A stretch of DNA of 10,773 nt from an uncultured Candidatus Planktophila sp. (GTDB taxonomy: Bacteria > Actinomycetota > Actinomycetes > Nanopelagicales > Nanopelagicaceae). The notes beneath the pieces were generated by a model. That model saw only the letters and a list, made by a program, of their open reading frames with translations, searched no databases and was not told where the DNA came from. Of this stretch, positions 7,944 to 10,773 are shown in pieces. The stretch lies in NCBI GenBank assembly GCA_937927965.1, contig CALEZA010000083.1, positions 1-10,773 of the forward strand, read 5' to 3'. Position numbers and translations under genes: made by a program. Within the stretch, counting starts at the first letter, position 1; each line of letters opens with the position of its first letter.

Positions 7944-9449
7944 ATGTCACAGCGAGTTCGCATTGTTGCCATACTTGCCATTATTGGTATCTTTGTTCTC
8001 TCTTTTACTCAAATTGAAAGTAGATCTAAGAGTTACAAAACACTTAAGGATTACTACTCACAAGAGTTAGAGTGGAAGAGTTGTTACGACAATTACCAGT
8101 GCACAGAATTTGATGTTCCCATCGATTACAGCGACCTCTCGGTCGGCACATTCCAAATCTCAGCTCTGCGCTTTCAGGCCCAAGATCAGAAGAGAAGAAT
8201 TGGCTCTCTCATAGTCAACCCTGGTGGGCCAGGTGCCTCTGGTGTGCAGTATGCATATAACGCGGAGTATCTCTTTGATCCAGATATCACAGACCGCTAT
8301 GACATCGTGGGCTTTGACCCACGCGGAGTCTCTGACTCTGAGCCTATTGTCTGCCTTTCTAGCCAAGAGCTCGATGAGAACTTTGCAGCAGATTCCAAGC
8401 CCGATAACGATCAAGAGCTAGAGCAATCAATCAAGGATTCCAAAGATTTTATTGAAAAGTGTCAGAAGAAGGTCCCACACCTAGACGCCTATAGCACCGC
8501 CAATGCTGCTCGAGATATGGATATTTTGCGAGCACTTGTGGGCGATACAAAACTGAACTATATGGGTAAGTCCTATGGCACATACCTTGGCGCTCTCTAT
8601 GCATCCCTATTTCCCAACAACATTGGAAGAGTTGTTCTAGATGGCGCCCTCGATCCATCTATCTCCAACCTAGATCAAACAATTAATCAGGCAGAAGGTT
8701 TTGAACAAGCGCTCAATGCTTTTATTAAAGATTGCATCGCATCAAAGAGTTGTCCACTACCAAAGAACATTAATGATGCACGAGATACTCTCATCAATCT
8801 CTTTGCAACCACAGCGAAGAAACCGCTGCCACTTAAAGATTCAAGCAAAGATAAGCGAGTAGTGACAGAAGCTCTTGTTGTTCTAGGAACAGCATCAGGT
8901 CTCTATGACAGCGGTGATGGATGGTCTCTATTAAGAGATGCTATTGAAGAAGCGCTCAATGGATATGGAGATACTTACTTAGAGTTAGCAGATCTCTACA
9001 CAGGGCGTTTGGAAGATGGGAGCTATCCCAACAATGAATTTGAGTCAGGTGCAATTATCAACTGTTTAGATTTTGCTGAAGAGCGAGATATTAAGCAGAT
9101 TAAAAAAGATGCAGAGCTCGTTGCAAAGGCATCACCTATCTTTGGTCCCTATCTTGGCTATGGTGGGTTGGTCTGCAGAAATCTTCCCGCAGTAAAACCT
9201 GTTGAGGTGGGGATTGTGAAGACAAAGGCTCCCATCATCATTATTGGCACCACAGGAGATCCAGCTACTCCCTATGCCTGGGCACAGGGCCTGCATCGCG
9301 TTCTCACCAACTCACAGCTGATGACCTTTGTGGGAGATGGCCACACAGGACAGGGCAGAGGTAACGCCTGTATCGATGATGCAATCGATGCCTACTACCT
9401 CAAAGGCCTACTGCCGAAGGCAGATCTGACCTGCAAGGCTCTTGCCTAA
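7944..9449 (+). CDS. Secreted or membrane-anchored alpha/beta-hydrolase, S33 tripeptidyl aminopeptidase-like
   Basis: 501 residues. A single hydrophobic segment (about 6-22) after a short basic start is a signal peptide or anchor; no lipobox Cys or clear AXA cleavage site is visible, so I favour an uncleaved anchor. The hydrolase domain shows VNPGGPGASG (91-100, oxyanion region), GFDPRGVSDSEP (123-134), nucleophile Ser210 in GKSYG, and VVLDGALDP (230-238). The acid Asp439 lies in GTTGDPATP and His467 in GDGHTG. These are the hallmarks of the SlpD/SlpE/Tap family, which remove short peptides from protein N-termini outside the membrane. About a dozen cysteines (including 47/53, 264/270, 374, 411) suggest disulfides in an exported protein. 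The start codon directly follows the holB stop, with GAAGG five bases before TAAATG's ATG as ribosome binding site. Substrate specificity cannot be read from the sequence. Confidence 0.92.
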   Translation: MSQRVRIVAILAIIGIFVLSFTQIESRSKSYKTLKDYYSQELEWKSCYDNYQCTEFDVPIDYSDLSVGTFQISALRFQAQDQKRRIGSLIVNPGGPGASGVQYAYNAEYLFDPDITDRYDIVGFDPRGVSDSEPIVCLSSQELDENFAADSKPDNDQELEQSIKDSKDFIEKCQKKVPHLDAYSTANAARDMDILRALVGDTKLNYMGKSYGTYLGALYASLFPNNIGRVVLDGALDPSISNLDQTINQAEGFEQALNAFIKDCIASKSCPLPKNINDARDTLINLFATTAKKPLPLKDSSKDKRVVTEALVVLGTASGLYDSGDGWSLLRDAIEEALNGYGDTYLELADLYTGRLEDGSYPNNEFESGAIINCLDFAEERDIKQIKKDAELVAKASPIFGPYLGYGGLVCRNLPAVKPVEVGIVKTKAPIIIIGTTGDPATPYAWAQGLHRVLTNSQLMTFVGDGHTGQGRGNACIDDAIDAYYLKGLLPKADLTCKALA

Positions 9450-9492
9450 AACCTCAACCCCCTCTTGATGGTGGTAAGAAGCACCCTAAGAG

Positions 9493-10155
9493 ATGGTGAA
9501 TAATTTCCCCATGCGTCTAGACCATGTCTCTTATGTGACTTCCCACGATCAACTCGCTGACACTGTGCAGCGCCTTGGTTCACGCCTTGGCAGCACATTT
9601 GTAGATGGTGGAATCCACCCACGCTTTGGTACACGAAACTTCACAGCAGCTCTCAAGAACGGTCAATACATTGAGGTTGTCTGCCCACTCGATCACCCTG
9701 CAACAGAGCAGACTCCATGGGGCAAAGCAGTTTCACAGAAGGCCAATGAAGGTGGAGGCTGGTTTACCTGGGTCTTTAGCACAAAAGATATTGCACCTAT
9801 TGAAACAAAGTTTGGTCGCGATGCTGTTGAAGCACACCGCACACGCCCTAACGGAACAGATTTAAAGTGGAAGCAGATTGGCGTGAAAGAGATCGCCGAT
9901 GTTCGTGAGTTCCCATTCTTTATCCAGTGGCTCTCAGCCGATCACCCATCACAAGATGGCACACCACAATCAGAGATTGAAAAGATTGTTATTGCAGATC
10001 ATGACCAACTCGCAGATTCTTGGTTTAAGCCAGAGATCCTTGCAGCTCTCGGTGATATCACCATCGATTGGGTAGATCCATCGACTAATGATGGCCAATC
10101 AGGCATCGTTGCTGTGCACCTGACAACACCTAGCGGTGTTGTTGTGCTTGATTAA
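9493..10155 (+). CDS. VOC superfamily glyoxalase-like protein
   Basis: 220 residues matching the glyoxalase-like subgroup of vicinal-oxygen-chelate proteins common in Actinobacteria. The N-terminal module starts RLDHVSYVT and continues with DGGIHPRFGTRNFTAAL and YIEVVCPLDHPA. A second, more diverged module covers about residues 90-220 and ends HLTTPSGVVVLD. The His in LDHVSY and the Glu in YIEVV are at positions often used as metal ligands in VOC proteins, but the reaction is unknown. There is no signal peptide or membrane segment. The start is uncertain: ATG at 9493 has only AAGAG next to it, while the in-frame ATG at 9511 gives the N-terminus usual for homologues (MRLDHVSY) and has GATGGTGA 11 bases upstream. 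A gap of 43 bases after the peptidase gene holds no clear terminator, so it may be the last gene of that operon. Confidence 0.88.
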   Translation: MVNNFPMRLDHVSYVTSHDQLADTVQRLGSRLGSTFVDGGIHPRFGTRNFTAALKNGQYIEVVCPLDHPATEQTPWGKAVSQKANEGGGWFTWVFSTKDIAPIETKFGRDAVEAHRTRPNGTDLKWKQIGVKEIADVREFPFFIQWLSADHPSQDGTPQSEIEKIVIADHDQLADSWFKPEILAALGDITIDWVDPSTNDGQSGIVAVHLTTPSGVVVLD

Positions 10156-10156
10156 A

Positions 10157-10182
10157 TTAAGCCTTCTTCACAGAAAGCTTAA
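10157..10182 (-). terminator. Imperfect inverted repeat between convergent genes, possible weak terminator
   Basis: TTAAGCCTTC (10157-10166) and GAAAGCTTAA (10173-10182) surround a six-base loop. In RNA from the minus strand the single non-complementary position becomes a G-U pair, giving a continuous 10-bp stem followed by UUUAAUC. In plus-strand RNA the same position is a C-A mismatch and no U-run follows. The minus orientation is therefore favoured, and the stop codon of the 45-residue ORF lies inside the stem. The stem is A/T rich, so efficiency is doubtful. Confidence 0.35.
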
Positions 10183-10294
10183 AGTAATGGAACTCTGGTG
10201 AAGTTCTCTCCCATTGATTAGAATTTATCCGAACGCCCTGGACGAAACCTTTTGGTTGCCGCTCCAGGGCAATTTTAATTTCATCGTCGGTCAT
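10157..10294 (-). CDS. Possible small hypothetical protein (45 aa), uncertain
   Basis: From the ATG at 10294 the frame encodes 45 residues beginning MTDDEIKIALERQPKGFVQG and ending FHYFKLSVKKA, a charged, soluble-looking composition with no recognised family. In favour: TATTCT (10306-10301) stands six bases before the ATG, as in a leaderless promoter; the ORF ends within an inverted repeat; and it starts just past a minus-strand terminator. Against: there is no Shine-Dalgarno, it is very short, and codons such as CGG, ATA and AGA differ from the CGT/CGC-rich neighbouring genes. The in-frame extension to TTG 10366 is rejected because it would run through the terminator hairpin. Confidence 0.38.
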   Translation of the reverse strand: MTDDEIKIALERQPKGFVQGVRINSNQWERTSPEFHYFKLSVKKA

Positions 10295-10330
10295 TGTGTG
10301 AGAATAACTTTTAGCTGTGACATTGCTGGA

Positions 10331-10363
10331 ATAAAAGGAAAGCCCGCCGCGACAACGACGGGC
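10331..10363 (-). terminator. Rho-independent terminator, minus strand
   Basis: Read on the minus strand, GCCCGTCG and CGGCGGGC (arms 10363-10356 and 10349-10342) enclose a six-base loop. All eight positions pair in RNA, one as U-G. The stem is followed immediately by UUUCCUUUUAU (10341-10331). On the plus strand the stem has a C-A mismatch and no U-run, so the signal is directional. No protein-coding gene lies upstream of it on the minus strand, so it most likely ends the small RNA described at 10331-10418. Confidence 0.68.
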
Positions 10364-10418
10364 CAATAAGTCCTTAGCAGGGACACTCAGGTGGGAAGCG
10401 TGAGCTTCTCACCTGAGC
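10331..10418 (-). ncRNA. Candidate small RNA (about 80-87 nt) or attenuated leader
   Basis: The minus strand shows promoter, structured body and terminator in the right order and spacing. RNA would begin near 10418-10414, almost at the base of a 14-bp hairpin (arms 10417-10404 and 10399-10386, four-base loop, one internal A-C mismatch). A one-base gap leads to a small GUCC/GGAC hairpin (10384-10370) with a seven-base loop, then a short unpaired run, then the GC-rich terminator hairpin and U-run. No ORF fits inside. It does not look like 6S, tmRNA, RNase P, SRP or 6C RNA. Alternative reading: an attenuator leader for the 45-residue ORF that starts 37 bases beyond the terminator. The 14-bp hairpin pairs fully, with a GUGA loop, only in plus-strand RNA, so the strand of that element is not beyond doubt. 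Confidence 0.5.
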
Positions 10419-10420
10419 TA

Positions 10421-10450
10421 TTTATAGCAGTTGTAAAGATATCTTCACAA
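10421..10450 (-). promoter_or_regulatory. Sigma70-like promoter of the candidate small RNA
   Basis: On the minus strand, TTGTGA (10450-10445; four of six matches to TTGACA) is separated by 18 bp from TATAAA (10426-10421; five of six matches to TATAAT). Transcription would start about seven bases further, at 10418-10414. This is the best-formed promoter in the window. It points away from the galE-like gene and towards the hairpin-rich segment that ends in a terminator. Confidence 0.5.
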
Positions 10451-10463
10451 GAGAATTCGTGAA
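10444..10463. promoter_or_regulatory. Inverted repeat overlapping the -35, possible operator
   Basis: TTCAC (10444-10448) and GTGAA (10459-10463) form a dyad with a 10-bp spacer that contains GAATTC. The left arm overlaps the -35 hexamer of the minus-strand promoter, a position where a bound regulator would block RNA polymerase. The arms are only five bases long, so chance occurrence is quite possible, and no regulator gene is adjacent. Confidence 0.22.
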
Positions 10464-10507
10464 AGAGAGATAACTGAGAGTAGTACTCGCTCACTGAGCT
10501 GGCAGGA

Positions 10508-10522
10508 GATAGACTGCCCACT
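10508..10522 (+). promoter_or_regulatory. Candidate leaderless -10 element of the galE-like gene
   Basis: GATAGACT at 10508-10515 ends seven bases before the ATG at 10523, the same motif and spacing as upstream of the MFS-tmk gene. A ribosome binding site AGGAGA (10504-10509) also exists 13 bases before the ATG, further than usual, so a leadered message cannot be excluded. GGCAG (10501-10505) and CTGCC (10514-10518) could pair around part of that site if the RNA began upstream. Confidence 0.4.
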
Positions 10523-10773
10523 ATGACATCTCAAGTGTGGTTACTAACAGGTGGTGCTGGATATATCGGCTCCCATGTTGCAGATGCATTTCTAGCAAGT
10601 GGCAAAGATGTTGTTATCTATGACTCTCTCTATCAGGGCCTTGAATCTCGTATTGAGTATCTTCGCAAGAAATACAATAAAGAAATCCCTTTGATTGTCG
10701 CTGATATCCGCGACACCGCTAAGTTTGATGAAGTCCTCACCACCTATAAGCCATATGGCATCGTCCACACAGC
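10523..10773 (+). CDS. galE: UDP-glucose 4-epimerase-like NAD-dependent sugar epimerase, N-terminal part (3' end outside window)
   Basis: The frame is open from the ATG at 10523 to the window edge, giving 83 residues of a protein usually about 320-340 long. It starts MTSQVWLLTGGAGYIGSHVA: TGGAGYIGSH (9-18) is the Rossmann NAD-binding motif of extended short-chain dehydrogenases. VVIYDSL (30-36) ends beta-2 with Asp34, expected to bind the adenosine ribose. ADIRD (60-64) and GIVHTA near the edge are the next conserved strands. The pattern best fits GalE, which interconverts UDP-glucose and UDP-galactose for cell-surface glycans, but related UDP-sugar epimerases share this N-terminus; the catalytic Ser and YxxxK are beyond the window. 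Transcription diverges from the candidate small RNA. Confidence 0.9.
   Translation, partial: MTSQVWLLTGGAGYIGSHVADAFLASGKDVVIYDSLYQGLESRIEYLRKKYNKEIPLIVADIRDTAKFDEVLTTYKPYGIVHT

Larger units (their letters stand above)
10156..10522. other. Gene-poor region between the VOC gene and the galE-like gene
   Basis: This 367-bp stretch has no convincing plus-strand gene. It contains, left to right: an imperfect inverted repeat just after the VOC stop (10157-10182); a possible 45-residue minus-strand ORF (10157-10294); a minus-strand terminator (10331-10363); a candidate small RNA (10331-10418) with its promoter (10421-10450); an inverted repeat around the -35 element (10444-10463); an 11-bp palindrome GAGTAGTACTC (10478-10488) flanked by two ACTGAG copies (10473-10478 and 10493-10498); and the putative galE promoter (10508-10522). 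No tRNA or known riboswitch class was recognised. Confidence 0.6.

Noticed and set aside
10295..10366. N-terminal extension of the 45-aa ORF to the TTG at 10366
   Set aside because: It would translate through a GC-rich terminator hairpin and its U-run; the ATG at 10294 is the only sensible start.
10386..10430. 14-bp hairpin as a plus-strand terminator for the VOC gene
   Set aside because: It lies about 230 bp past the VOC stop and the following CTATTTATAG is a poor U-run; it is better explained as part of the minus-strand transcript, though dual use is left open in the findings.
10156..10522. tRNA, known riboswitch, 6S or 6C RNA in the gene-poor region
   Set aside because: No cloverleaf, no T-loop GGTTCGAAT-like sequence, and none of the conserved cores of those families could be found by eye.
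1..10773. Mobile element, prophage, CRISPR array or defence system
   Set aside because: No transposase, integrase, direct-repeat array or nuclease cluster is present; gene content and codon use are uniform and housekeeping in type.

Overview
The window looks like chromosome from a small-genome, moderate-GC actinobacterium. The best fit is a freshwater acI/Nanopelagicales-type lineage (Planktophila/Nanopelagicus relatives). This is inferred from actinobacterial protein architectures written in DNA that by eye is just under 50% G+C: a TopA with C-terminal repeats and a lysine tail instead of zinc fingers, a thymidylate kinase fused to a membrane transporter-like domain, an Arg-type P-loop in HolB, and a secreted tripeptidyl-aminopeptidase-like hydrolase. 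The order hppA - topA - MFS/tmk - holB - S33 peptidase is, as I recall, also found in Streptomyces, so most of the window is ordinary conserved actinobacterial backbone.

Layout. Positions 1-1511 (+) carry the 3' two thirds of a membrane proton-pumping pyrophosphatase of the K+-independent type. Positions 1533-4286 (+) carry DNA topoisomerase I. A 75-residue acidic protein of unknown function (4292-4519, -) converges tail to tail on topA. A 122-bp divergent gap (4520-4641) separates it from a compact + strand cluster: MFS-thymidylate kinase fusion (4642-6786), DNA polymerase III delta prime (6786-7943) and a membrane-anchored or secreted S33 peptidase (7944-9449). These three genes overlap or abut. 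A VOC/glyoxalase-like protein (9493-10155) follows. The window ends inside a UDP-glucose 4-epimerase-like gene (10523 onward).

The gene-poor stretch 10156-10522 is the most interesting part. On the minus strand it holds a recognisable promoter (TTGTGA, 18 bp, TATAAA), a 14-bp hairpin at the predicted RNA 5' end, a short linker, and a GC-rich hairpin followed by a U-rich run. That is the layout of a small RNA gene of about 80-87 nt, or of an attenuated leader for a possible 45-residue ORF lying just beyond the terminator. The fusion gene and the galE-like gene both have GATAGACT exactly seven bases before their ATG, the geometry expected of leaderless promoters.

How the genes fit together: topA, tmk and holB serve DNA topology, dTTP supply and the replisome clamp loader. 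HppA removes pyrophosphate released by polymerisation and banks the energy as a proton gradient. The peptidase would feed peptide uptake and the epimerase cell-surface sugar synthesis. No mobile element, CRISPR array, tRNA or rRNA was seen.
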